Shown: positions 10,405-18,510 of the stretch, in pieces
Numbering within the stretch: position 1 is the stretch's first letter
Layout: the number at the start of each line of letters is the position of its first letter
Assembly: GCA_050946275.1 (NCBI GenBank)
Contig: JBMNUM010000005.1
Coordinates: 52,994 to 116,993, forward strand
Direction: 5' to 3'
Origin: JBMNUM01 sp050946275
Lineage (GTDB): Bacteria > Actinomycetota > Coriobacteriia > Coriobacteriales > CADBOM01
DNA: 64,000 bases
Program-made: the position numbers and the translations under genes
The notes under the pieces: model-generated
Seen by the model: only the letters and a program-made list of their open reading frames with translations
Database searches by the model: none
Told to the model about the DNA's origin: nothing

Positions 10405-11799
10405 TTACTGCAGGTACGGCTCGTCGACCTCGAGTGCGAGGATGTCCTCGATCTCCTGCGGCCTGATGACGCGGCGGTACTTGCCGTCCTTGACGAATGT
10501 GACGCCCGGCTTGCAGACGCTGTTGTAGTTCGACGACATGGTGTAGCAGTACGCGCCCGTGCCGAAGATGCAGATCGTGTCGTTCTCCTCGAGCGGTTGG
10601 ATCGATGCATCGCGGACGAGGATGTCGCCCGACTCGCAGTGCTTGCCGACGATCGTTGCCACGTCTGTGCGCGGGTAGCCCGCCTTGTTCGCGACGATCG
10701 CCTCGTACTTCGAGCCGTAGAGCGCCGTGCGGATGTTGTCGCTCATGCCGCCGTCGACCGCGATGAGGGTGCGGTCCCCCGCGACCTTCTTGATGGTCGT
10801 CGCGCGATAGCAGGTGATGCCCGCGTTGGCGACGATGGCGCGTCCGGGCTGGACGGCCGTGAGCGGCATCGGGAAGTTGCGCTTGGCGCATGCCTCCTTC
10901 ATGTAGGCGCCGATTCGGATGGCGAACTCCTCGACGGGAGTCGGCGCATCATCCTTCGTGTAGGCTGCGCCGAGTCCGCCACCGAGGTCGATCTCGTCGG
11001 CGGTGAAGCCCGTCTCCTCGCGGATCTTGCATGCGAAGTCGAGCAGGGCGTCGATCTCGAGGTCGAACGGCTCGATGTTGAAGATCTGCGATCCGATGTG
11101 CGCTGCGAAGCCCTTGAGTTGCAGATGCTCGGAGTCGAGGATGGCCTTGGCGACCTCCTCTGCCTCACCATTCGCGATGCTGCATCCGAACTTCGAGTCC
11201 TCGTCGCCGGTCTGGACATAGGTGTGCGTGCCGGCCTCGATCCCGGGCTTCACGCGCAGCAGGACCTCGGGCTCCTCGTCGAAGAGATCGGCGTACATCT
11301 CGATCTTGCCGACCTCCTGGAGGTTGTCGACGACGATGCGGCCGATGCCGTTGAGGATGGCCTCCTGGATCTCGTCGTCGGACTTGTTGTTGCCGTGCAT
11401 GACGATGCGATCGGCCGGGAAGTCTGCTGCCAGCGCGATGGCGAGCTCGCCGCCGCTGCACACGAGCAGGCTGACGCCCTCTTCCTCGACGATGCGCGCC
11501 ATCTCCTTGCAGGTGAACGCCTTGAAGGCGTAGGCGACGCGGTTGCGCTCGAACTGGGAGTTCATAGCATCGCGCCATGAGCGCAGGCTCACGCGGATGT
11601 GCTCCTCGTCCATGATGAAGAGCGGCGACGAGGTCATCTTCGGGAGCTTCGCGACGTTGACGCCGCCGACCCAGAGATGCTTCTCGTGGAGGTCGGAGTC
11701 ATCCACCTTGGCGGTGAGGGGCCCGACGACCTTGATGAGGTCCTCGACCTTCATGTTGTCACCGTGCTCGGGTGCCGGCGCTGCGCTGATCTCGCTCAT
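10405..11799 (-). CDS. lysA: diaminopimelate decarboxylase
   Basis: A 464-residue PLP-dependent decarboxylase of fold type III that makes lysine from meso-diaminopimelate. Features seen: AYAFKAFTCKEMARI with the PLP lysine, GKFGCS-like SKFGCSI, the GAHIGS-like FAAHIGSQIF, the glycine-rich EIDLGGGLGAAY, and CESGDILVRD in the C-terminal barrel. I start it at ATG 11799, preceded by GGAAAGGAAACGAA, rather than 10 codons further up. Its place between argS and hom makes an aspartate-family/arginyl-tRNA operon, a common actinobacterial argS-lysA pairing. Confidence 0.95.
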   Translation of the reverse strand: MSEISAAPAPEHGDNMKVEDLIKVVGPLTAKVDDSDLHEKHLWVGGVNVAKLPKMTSSPLFIMDEEHIRVSLRSWRDAMNSQFERNRVAYAFKAFTCKEMARIVEEEGVSLLVCSGGELAIALAADFPADRIVMHGNNKSDDEIQEAILNGIGRIVVDNLQEVGKIEMYADLFDEEPEVLLRVKPGIEAGTHTYVQTGDEDSKFGCSIANGEAEEVAKAILDSEHLQLKGFAAHIGSQIFNIEPFDLEIDALLDFACKIREETGFTADEIDLGGGLGAAYTKDDAPTPVEEFAIRIGAYMKEACAKRNFPMPLTAVQPGRAIVANAGITCYRATTIKKVAGDRTLIAVDGGMSDNIRTALYGSKYEAIVANKAGYPRTDVATIVGKHCESGDILVRDASIQPLEENDTICIFGTGAYCYTMSSNYNSVCKPGVTFVKDGKYRRVIRPQEIEDILALEVDEPYLQ

Positions 11800-11898
11800 T
11801 TCGTTTCCTTTCCTGCAGTTGTCTCGCAATGGTCAATTGACTCTATCTTGCTTGTATTTCAGGTGTGTTACCGCTGCTCTCCCCCGCCTTGAACGTCC

Positions 11899-13557
11899 CT
11901 ACATCCGCTCCGGCGCGCTCACGCCGAGAATGCCGAGGGCGCATGCGATGACGCTGCGGGTGGCATCCGCGAGGTAGAGCCTCGCATCCGCGAGTGCCTC
12001 GTCGTCGACGAGCACCTGGCACTCCGTGTAGAAGTGGTGGAACACGGAGGCGAGCGACTCGATGTAGTGCGTCAGGCGGAACGGAGCGAGGTCGCGCGCC
12101 GATGCCTCGACGATCTCGGAGAATTCGGAGATCTTGCGCATGAGCTCAAGCTCGCTCTCGTGCACGAGCAGCGAGAGGTCGGCCGCATCGTTGATCTCGC
12201 GACCGCTGCGGCGGATGATCGAGCAGATGCGCGCATGCGCGTACTGCACGTAGTAGACCGGGTTCGACGAATCCTGCTTCTGCGCCTCGGCGATGTCGAA
12301 GTCCAGCGTCTGGTCGCTCGATTTCTTGAGCATGAGGTATTTCGTCGCATCGGGGCCGACGAGCTCGATGAGCTCCTCGAACGTGATCATCTCGCCTGTG
12401 CGCTTCGACATGCGGACCGGCTTGCCGTCCTCGAAGAGATTGACGAGCTGGCCGAGCAGCACGTCGAGCTGCCCGCCGTGGCCGAGCGTCGTCATGGCCG
12501 CCTGCATGCGCGGGATGTACCCGTGGTGGTCGGCGCCCCAGATGTCGATGACCCGGTCGAGGCCGCGGGAGAACTTGTTCTCGTGGTAGGCGATATCCGG
12601 GAGGAAGTACGTGTAGGAGCCATCGGACTTCACAAGCACGCGGTCCTTATCGTCACCGAGGGCGGTGGTCCTGAACCACAGCGCGTCCTCCTTCTCGTAC
12701 AGCACGCCAAGCTTCTCGAAGCGGTCGAGAATCTCATCGATGGCCGACTTGCCATTCTCGCCCGGAACGTAGAGGGTGCGCTCCGAGAACCAGTTGTCGA
12801 ACTCGACGCCGACGCTCGCGAGCACATCGCGCATATGCGCGAGCATCATCTCGTAGGCGACCTCCTTGAAGTGCGCGCTGCGCTCGTTGGCGGCGGCATC
12901 CTTCCAGGCCTCGCCCTCGGCATCGAGGATGCGCTGGGCGATGGTCGTGACGTATGCTCCGCCGTAGCCGTTCTCGGGCACCTCGGCGTCGATGCCGCAC
13001 AACTGCAGGTAGCGTGCGTCGACGGATTGCGCGAAGTTCTCCATCTGGGAGCCAGCGTCGTTGATGTAGAACTCGCGCTGGACCTTCCAACCCGCATGCT
13101 CGAGCAGGTTGCACAGGGCGTTGCCGAGCGCTGCCCAGCGGCCATGTCCGACATGCATGGGGCCCGTGGGGTTTGCGCTCACGAACTCGACCTGGACGCT
13201 CCTCCCCTGCCCGAGCTCCACCTTGCCGAAGTCCGCACCCTTCTCGCGCGCCTCGACGAGAATCGCCTGCAGGGCGGCGTTGGAGAGCCTCATGTTGATG
13301 AAACCGGGACCTGCGATCTCGACTGCGGAGATGAAGTCGCCTACGGGGATATGGGATGCGATGATCTCCGCGATCGCGCGCGGGTTCATCTTCGCCTGTT
13401 TCGCGAGGCGCATCGCGACGGAAGTGGCCCAATCGCCATGCTCCTTCTCGCGAGGACGCTCGATACCGGCATCGGGCATGGTCTCGATCTTCAGCTCGCC
13501 TTGCGCGATGGCTTCCTCGATAGTTCCCTTGACAATCTCATCGATTCTCGTGCGCAC
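11899..13557 (-). CDS. argS: arginyl-tRNA synthetase
   Basis: A 552-residue class I synthetase charging tRNA-Arg. The HIGH-type motif is GPMHVGHGRWAALGNAL near residue 130 and the KMSKS-type loop is VRMSKRTGEMITFEEL near residue 380. The N-terminal additional domain and C-terminal DALR anticodon-binding domain are present. Start is GTG at 13557, with GGAGGAAAC immediately upstream. It heads the argS-lysA-hom operon; lysA begins 99 bp downstream. Confidence 0.96.
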   Translation of the reverse strand: MRTRIDEIVKGTIEEAIAQGELKIETMPDAGIERPREKEHGDWATSVAMRLAKQAKMNPRAIAEIIASHIPVGDFISAVEIAGPGFINMRLSNAALQAILVEAREKGADFGKVELGQGRSVQVEFVSANPTGPMHVGHGRWAALGNALCNLLEHAGWKVQREFYINDAGSQMENFAQSVDARYLQLCGIDAEVPENGYGGAYVTTIAQRILDAEGEAWKDAAANERSAHFKEVAYEMMLAHMRDVLASVGVEFDNWFSERTLYVPGENGKSAIDEILDRFEKLGVLYEKEDALWFRTTALGDDKDRVLVKSDGSYTYFLPDIAYHENKFSRGLDRVIDIWGADHHGYIPRMQAAMTTLGHGGQLDVLLGQLVNLFEDGKPVRMSKRTGEMITFEELIELVGPDATKYLMLKKSSDQTLDFDIAEAQKQDSSNPVYYVQYAHARICSIIRRSGREINDAADLSLLVHESELELMRKISEFSEIVEASARDLAPFRLTHYIESLASVFHHFYTECQVLVDDEALADARLYLADATRSVIACALGILGVSAPERM

Positions 13558-13711
13558 GTTTCCTCCGTTTGCTTAACCGCTTGTTCTCACAGTTGTCATA
13601 GAAGACTAGTATACTTTGATGCATGCTGCATACGGCCTACGTTTACGTGGGTTCGCCGTATGGCTCGGAAATCGGTTGCGGCACCGCAGGGGCTGCGACT
13701 TGCTGGAAAGG

Positions 13712-13996
13712 ATGGGTTGGACTGGAGTGGGCTTCCCTATTGCTCAGATCGTGCTTTGGCTGATCGTCGCGGTGGTGTTCGTCATCGTCGAGTTCGCGTC
13801 GTCCAAGTACTTCTTGCCCTTTGCCATCGGCGCCGGCATCGCGCTCGTTGCCGCTCTGTTCTCCGCGCCTATCGTTGCTCAGGTTGTGATCTTCGTTGTT
13901 GTGGCCTTGCTTGGGTATCTTTTGTTCCGGCCTTCTAAGACTCGTCGGGAGAGGCGTCGGGAGCGCGAGGCTTACTACGATTCTTTTGACGACTAG
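13712..13996 (+). CDS. short NfeD-like membrane protein
   Basis: About 94 residues with three hydrophobic segments (IAQIVLWLIVAVVFVIVEFA, the YFLPFAIGAGIALVAALFSA region, VAQVVIFVVVALLGYLLF) and a basic, Arg-rich tail. The pattern matches the membrane half of NfeD proteins, but the C-terminal OB-fold of typical ~150-residue members is missing. The ATG at 13712 follows GGAAAG closely; the frame also stays open upstream to 13616, so the true start is uncertain. No stomatin/SPFH partner is adjacent. It sits alone, divergent from argS. Confidence 0.6.
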   Translation: MGWTGVGFPIAQIVLWLIVAVVFVIVEFASSKYFLPFAIGAGIALVAALFSAPIVAQVVIFVVVALLGYLLFRPSKTRRERRREREAYYDSFDD

Positions 13997-14010
13997 TTCT
14001 TGGTTGTCCG

Positions 14011-14181
14011 CCCCCGCGAGGGGATGCATCCTCCAGAGGAAGGCTTCGCAAAACGTGTTTTCGCTCCGGTGATGCAGCTGCGGAGGGAACGCCTTCGGCG
14101 TTCTTTAGTCCTCGCTCCCGCATCACCTGCGCGAAAACACTGCTCCGCAATTCCTCTGGAGGATGCATCCCCTCGCGGGGG
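14011..14181. repeat. 171-bp palindromic element with perfect 31-bp terminal inverted repeats
   Basis: Positions 14011-14041 (beginning CCCCCGCGAGGGGATGCATC) are exactly the reverse complement of 14151-14181. The inner sequence is also partly self-complementary (GTGTTTTCGC, GGTGATGC and a central GAACGCC-TTCG-GCGTTC hairpin). The whole unit can fold into one long cruciform or RNA hairpin. It lies between two convergent genes and has no coding potential, resembling a miniature inverted-repeat element. Confidence 0.75.
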
Positions 14182-14213
14182 CTACTCGCTTTGCTCGTAG
14201 CCACTTGAATCGG

Positions 14214-14257
14214 GCGCAAAAATTCAGACCCCCGTTTGGGGGCCTTCATTTTTGCGC
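14214..14257. terminator. bidirectional terminator
   Basis: CCCCC-GTTT-GGGGG (14229-14242) is flanked by A-rich (GCGCAAAAAT) and T-rich (ATTTTTGCGC) arms that are themselves complementary. It sits between the plus-strand NfeD-like gene and the minus-strand DUF6273-like gene and could stop transcription from both sides. Confidence 0.75.
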
Positions 14258-14306
14258 ATTAGTTACAAGTCATAAGCGGATAGCCCGCTTTTGACTCATC
14301 TCCTGT

Positions 14307-14873
14307 TTACTCCGGCTTTAGGACTAGGGCTGGTCTTATTGATATGTTTCTTTCGTCGTAGTGGCCGTTGCATAGGTAGATGAGGCCTGTTCCGAAGATT
14401 GCGCACGGAGCCAGGGCGTACTCTCCTGGGGACCTGAGCCACCACCAGTTGATCATTCCCTCGTGGGCCACCGCGTACGGCGTGGACTTCGCCGCCCTGT
14501 CGGCGTCGTCCTCGAAGAAGTTCGTCGCATCCTCCCTCGTGATGCAGAAGATGCGGTCCACCGTGTCCGGACCCCCCGGCGTTCCGCACTCGGGGTTGTC
14601 GGGGGTGTGGAGGCTCGTCTCCGCGATGCGCGCCCTCTCCTCGTCGGTGAAAGCGGTCTCGAGGAACTCCCCGTTGAGCCACTTCCTCAGCGAGCAGTCG
14701 GCCCAGACGGTGCTCTCGTACACGTTGTGGTACGAGATGCGGTCGATGAGGTTCTTGGTGAGGAGCAGCTTCGAGCCGTCCTCGCGCGTCTCGAGCACGA
14801 TCCACTCGATGGGAACCGGCTCCCCGTCGACGTCATACGGGTACTTGCCCAGCTCCACAATCTCTCGTTCCAT
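14307..14873 (-). CDS. DUF6273-like domain protein
   Basis: A 188-residue protein without signal peptide or membrane segments. It has the layout of DUF6273-type domains: an opening VELGKYPYDVDGEPVPIEW strand pair, IVLETREDGSKLLLTKNLID, a SLRKWLNGEF motif, a central ARIAETSL helix, and a WWWLRSPG motif before a C-terminal SIRPALVLKPE. These domains occur in gut Actinobacteria and Firmicutes proteins of unknown function and look like small ligand- or matrix-binding modules. Start ATG 14873 follows GAAAGAGAAGG. No partner is evident; it lies downstream of fixX on the same strand but with a 115-bp gap. Confidence 0.6.
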   Translation of the reverse strand: MEREIVELGKYPYDVDGEPVPIEWIVLETREDGSKLLLTKNLIDRISYHNVYESTVWADCSLRKWLNGEFLETAFTDEERARIAETSLHTPDNPECGTPGGPDTVDRIFCITREDATNFFEDDADRAAKSTPYAVAHEGMINWWWLRSPGEYALAPCAIFGTGLIYLCNGHYDERNISIRPALVLKPE

Positions 14874-14988
14874 AGGCCTTCTCTTTCTCGTGGTCAAAAC
14901 CTGTCAAACAGGGCGGGGCTGTTTGACAGGTTCTTCATCAGCGTATGCCAAACAAGGCGGGTTTCCCGACAGGTCGTTCAATCTGGCA

Positions 14989-15282
14989 TTAGCCGTAGCG
15001 ATACTGGACTCCGCACTCCGGGTCGGGATTGCGCCACTTGCTCACGATCGTGTCGCCGCAGATGATGCGGCAGGTGCCGCACTCGAGGCAACCCGAGTAG
15101 TCGAAGCGCTGCTCGCCGCTCTCGGTGACCTTGTACAGGGCCGCCGGACACACGCGAACGAGCTTCATGAACTCTGCCATATCGGGATCGTCGACGAGCT
15201 CGATATGGGTCTCATCCGAAGGCGAGTACTTGTTGACCGCCAGGTACTTGTCGACATCGGCGGTGATAATCGGCTTGCTCAT
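14989..15282 (-). CDS. fixX: FixX-type ferredoxin
   Basis: A 97-residue 4Fe-4S protein of the FixX type. It carries CLECGTCRIIC near the C-terminus plus CPAALY in the middle, and ends in a GVQYRYG tail as FixX proteins do. It carries electrons for the FixABCX electron-bifurcating flavoprotein complex. Its ATG overlaps the fixC stop (ATGA), so the two are translationally coupled; it is the last gene of fixABCX. Confidence 0.93.
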   Translation of the reverse strand: MSKPIITADVDKYLAVNKYSPSDETHIELVDDPDMAEFMKLVRVCPAALYKVTESGEQRFDYSGCLECGTCRIICGDTIVSKWRNPDPECGVQYRYG

Positions 15283-16577
15283 AGTGCCTTCATCGCTCCC
15301 CTCACATCTCGCAGGAGATTCATGTACCCGATCTCCTTGAGCTTCGGCTTGACGATATCCTTGATGTGCTTGGCCGGGCTTCCGTCGATGATGAACATGT
15401 CGTTCATGATGTCGCGCACCAGCTCCGGATAGCCCTTGAACATCCGGTCGAAGTGCTCGAGGAACTCCGGCTCGCCGGCGAACCCGCGCAGGTCCTTCAT
15501 GACGAAGGAGTTCTCGAGCGCCTGCGTGTAGCCGGAGAGGCCGGCGGCGCTCACATCGCCAGCGTCAAGCGCCTTGACGGCGGCCTGGCCGGCCATCTGC
15601 CCTGCAGCGATGGCGTAGTCCATGCCACGCACCGCGTAGCCGAAGTTGATGCACATCATCGCAGCCTCGCCGGCGGCGAGGACCCCGTCTCCCACGAGCG
15701 GGGGCATGATGCCGAGTCCGCCCTCGGGAACCATGTGGCCGGAATGCTCGACGAGCTCGCCATCGCGGATGATAGCGGCGATGGTCGGATGCTTCTTGAG
15801 CTCCTCCATCATCTCGTAGATGGGGTAATCGCTCTTTGCGACGGCCTCGATGCCGGCGACGATGCCGAGCGAGATGGACTCCTTGTTCGCATAGAGGAAG
15901 CCTCCTCCGAACGAGCCCTTGGTGGCGTCGCCGGCCATGAGCATCGCCATGCCCTCGTCATCGGAATTCGCGAGGCAGCGGTCGGTGATGACCGATGCGG
16001 GCAGCGCGAACGTCTGCTTGATGCCGACGGCCACCTGGCTGGCCGGTGGCCTCTTGTAGCCGAGCGCCTGCTCGGTGAGGAGGCTGTTGACACCGTCGCA
16101 GAGGATGACGACATCGGAGGTGATCTCGTCCTCGCCCGCGCGGATTCCGCACACGCGGTTGCCATCCTTCAAGACGGCGTCCGCCGGGATGCCGCAGATG
16201 TACTCGGCGCCTGCCTCTTCGGCCTGCTCGGCGAGCCACTGATCGAACGGCGCGCGCAGGACCGTGTAGCTCTCGCTGGCCGGGTCGTTCATCGGCTCGC
16301 TCGAGAAATCGGCGGTGAACTCAGCATCGGGCGACATGAGGCAGATGCGCTCGCGCACCACCTTGCGCTCGAACGGGGCCGTCGCGAGCGACTCCTCGTC
16401 GAAGACCTTGCGCAGCGAATGCGTGTAGATGCGGCCACCTGTCATGTTCTTCGAGCCGGCGAACTCGCCGCGCTCGACGACGAGCACGCTCTTACCGGCT
16501 CGTGCGAGCTCGAGTGCGGCTATGGGGCCGGCGCAACCGCTACCTACGACGATTGCATCGAAATCGGCTTCGGACAT
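15279..16577 (-). CDS. fixC: FixC-type flavoprotein (ETF:quinone oxidoreductase-like)
   Basis: A 432-residue FAD protein. The N-terminus carries the dinucleotide-binding motif AIVVGSGCAGPIAALELARA followed by VLVVERG and the GSKNMTGG motif typical of FixC/ETF-QO. It accepts electrons from the FixAB ETF and, with FixX, passes them to a quinone or low-potential ferredoxin. Start ATG 16577 lies 25 bp after the fixB stop. The gene overlaps fixX by four bases. Confidence 0.94.
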   Translation of the reverse strand: MSEADFDAIVVGSGCAGPIAALELARAGKSVLVVERGEFAGSKNMTGGRIYTHSLRKVFDEESLATAPFERKVVRERICLMSPDAEFTADFSSEPMNDPASESYTVLRAPFDQWLAEQAEEAGAEYICGIPADAVLKDGNRVCGIRAGEDEITSDVVILCDGVNSLLTEQALGYKRPPASQVAVGIKQTFALPASVITDRCLANSDDEGMAMLMAGDATKGSFGGGFLYANKESISLGIVAGIEAVAKSDYPIYEMMEELKKHPTIAAIIRDGELVEHSGHMVPEGGLGIMPPLVGDGVLAAGEAAMMCINFGYAVRGMDYAIAAGQMAGQAAVKALDAGDVSAAGLSGYTQALENSFVMKDLRGFAGEPEFLEHFDRMFKGYPELVRDIMNDMFIIDGSPAKHIKDIVKPKLKEIGYMNLLRDVRGAMKAL

Positions 16578-16602
16578 GTGTCTTCCTCCCCTATTCCAGC
16601 GG

Positions 16603-17511
16603 TTACTTGAGCGCTTCCGTCAGCACGGGAACGATGTCGAACAGGTCGGCGACGATGCCGTACTTGCTCACGTTGAAGATCTCGGCGTCGGGGTTCTTGT
16701 TGATGGCGACGACGGTCTTCGCATCGCGGAAACCCGACGTATGGTTCGGGTTGCCCGAGATGCCGAGAGCGATGTAGAGCTCGGGCGACGCCGTGTTGTG
16801 CGAGGACCCGAGAACGCGGTCGGCGGTGTACCAGTGCATGTCGTTGCAGCACGGCAGCGTGCAGGCGATCTCGGCACCGAGCGCCTCGGCGAGTCCCTCG
16901 ACAACGGGGAGATTCTCGCGCGAGCCGACGCCCATGCCGACGCCCACGACGCGGCGCGCGCCGGAAAGACCGGAGACGGTGGCCTCCTCGAATCCGACGA
17001 TACGGTCGGCTCCGGCCTCGGCCGCGACAGCCTCGACGGGAGCGCTGCCACCGGCGATGTCCTCATCGGCGCCGAAGTAGATGGCTGCGAGCGCACCATC
17101 GGCCTTGACGGTCTCGATGGCCTTCTCGTTGGCGATCAGCTTGCCCGCGAGCAAGGCGTCGCCGTCGGAAGCGAACTCGATGACGGAGCCGAGGACGGCT
17201 GCGTCGACGGCACCTGCAACCGTGCCGAGAATGACGCGGGCGGAAGGTCCGTCGTTGGAGACCGCGAGGCGGACGCCCGCGTCCTTGGCGGCAGCCGCGA
17301 CGCTTGCGGCGAGCGCCTCTGCGGGAACTCCCTCGGCCGTCTCGAACCAGACGACCTTGTCGACACCGGTGGCCGCGATCTCGTCGGCAAGGGCACGCGT
17401 GCCGACGACAGCCGCGGTGATTTCTCCGGCAACGGGCTTGACCGCTGCGATGATTCCGCCGATGCGGCGGCTATCGACGGCGATGATCCAAGTGTTAACT
17501 GACATCTTCAA
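16603..17511 (-). CDS. fixB: electron transfer flavoprotein alpha subunit (FixB)
   Basis: A 302-residue ETF-alpha. The C-terminal FAD-binding domain is clear: RRVVGVGMGVGSRENLPVVE, then LYIALGISGNPNHTSGF and KTVVAINKNPDAEIF ahead of KYGIVADLFDIVP, the canonical FAD clamp. With FixA it forms the bifurcating or confurcating ETF heterodimer. It lies 21 bp downstream of fixA and 25 bp upstream of fixC, so the four genes form one unit. Confidence 0.94.
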   Translation of the reverse strand: MKMSVNTWIIAVDSRRIGGIIAAVKPVAGEITAAVVGTRALADEIAATGVDKVVWFETAEGVPAEALAASVAAAAKDAGVRLAVSNDGPSARVILGTVAGAVDAAVLGSVIEFASDGDALLAGKLIANEKAIETVKADGALAAIYFGADEDIAGGSAPVEAVAAEAGADRIVGFEEATVSGLSGARRVVGVGMGVGSRENLPVVEGLAEALGAEIACTLPCCNDMHWYTADRVLGSSHNTASPELYIALGISGNPNHTSGFRDAKTVVAINKNPDAEIFNVSKYGIVADLFDIVPVLTEALK

Positions 17512-17532
17512 TCCCTTCTCTCATCGCCTGCA

Positions 17533-18261
17533 TTACAGGATGCCGTCGCCGCGCAGCGCGTCGACGAGCTGGTTCACGGCTGCGGCGGGGTCGGTGGCGT
17601 CGAACATGATGGCCGCATCGCCGTCGGGCTTGCGGGTACCCTCCGAGGTGGACTTGCCCTCGCCGGAAGCGCCGAGAGCCCCGAGGGTCGTCTTCTCGAC
17701 GGGCTTCTTGCGCGCGGCGAGCGTCTGCTTCATGCCGGGGGCATCCTTCTCCTCCTCGAGGGCCTGCGCGGCGAGGATCACGGGCGTGTGCGCCTCGATG
17801 ATCGTGTTGCCGCCCTGCCCCTTGACGGAGACTTTGATGGCATCTCCTGCCGCTTCGGCGGCGACGACGCCGGCGTATGCCGACCAGCCGAGCTCCCCGA
17901 TTAGGGCGGCGACCATGCCGCGGTCCCACTCGGAGTCTCCTATGGCGACGACATCGACGCCCGCCTGCTTGACGGCCGCTGCGATGGCGGCTGCGGCAGC
18001 CGTGCCGTCGGAACCGCCGAATGCGTCCTCGACGATGATGGTCGATGCGGCACCGCGGGCCGCGGCCCACTCCGGCTTGCCGTCACCGATCGTGATGCCG
18101 ACGATATCCTCCTCGGCCGAGATTGCCTTGGCGACAGCGATGGCGGCGGGGTCGTCATCAGTCGGCGAGAACTTCACGCCGGGCCATGTGACCTCTCCGC
18201 TGGCGGAAACACGCGCATCCTGGGGATCGCGGATCCACTTGAACACGACTGCGGTCTTCAT
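17533..18261 (-). CDS. fixA: electron transfer flavoprotein beta subunit (FixA)
   Basis: A 242-residue ETF-beta: an N-terminal KTAVVFKWIRDPQDARV strand-helix, VVAIGDSEWDRGMVAALIGE, and the conserved GELGWSAYAGVV, where FixA usually has 'LG.P.....'. ATG 18261 is preceded by AGAAGGAG, so I choose it over a longer open frame that reaches 18498 across the intergenic region. First gene of fixABCX. It follows the FAD reductase gene at 18511 by 249 bp, with a GC hairpin between them, so the units may be separate or only partly linked. Confidence 0.93.
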   Translation of the reverse strand: MKTAVVFKWIRDPQDARVSASGEVTWPGVKFSPTDDDPAAIAVAKAISAEEDIVGITIGDGKPEWAAARGAASTIIVEDAFGGSDGTAAAAAIAAAVKQAGVDVVAIGDSEWDRGMVAALIGELGWSAYAGVVAAEAAGDAIKVSVKGQGGNTIIEAHTPVILAAQALEEEKDAPGMKQTLAARKKPVEKTTLGALGASGEGKSTSEGTRKPDGDAAIMFDATDPAAAVNQLVDALRGDGIL

Positions 18262-18460
18262 GTGTTCGATACTCCTTCTCGTGTCGAATACAGCTCTTGC
18301 AAGAATATGCATCAACGCGCAGGTTACGACGCGAATGATGTGAAAATTGTATAGCCTCAACCGGGCTTGGATGGGGTCGGCGACAACCCGAGGCGCAGAC
18401 GGGCGAAACAGCCCCACGCCAGCACGGAATGCAGGGTTCGCGTTGCCCGAATTCGACCAA

Positions 18461-18486
18461 GGAGGGGCGGCCAATGCCGCCCCTCC
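18461..18486 (-). terminator. GC-rich hairpin after the FAD reductase gene
   Basis: A perfect 11-bp stem GGAGGGGCGGC/GCCGCCCCTCC with a CAAT loop, 25 bases past the stop at 18511. The minus-strand tail is CTTGGTC, so it may be a partial terminator or a transcript-stabilising hairpin ahead of fixABCX. Confidence 0.55.
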
Positions 18487-18510
18487 GCTGTTCTCCATGG
18501 ATTACCGGGA

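Noticed and set aside
9016..11580. 854-codon plus-strand frame opposite hom and lysA
   Set aside because: Antisense of two well-recognised enzymes; it spans their intergenic gap and has no domain.
10336..11898. Lysine riboswitch or T-box leader in the argS-lysA-hom operon
   Set aside because: The gaps (69 and 99 bp) are too short and show no conserved leader elements.
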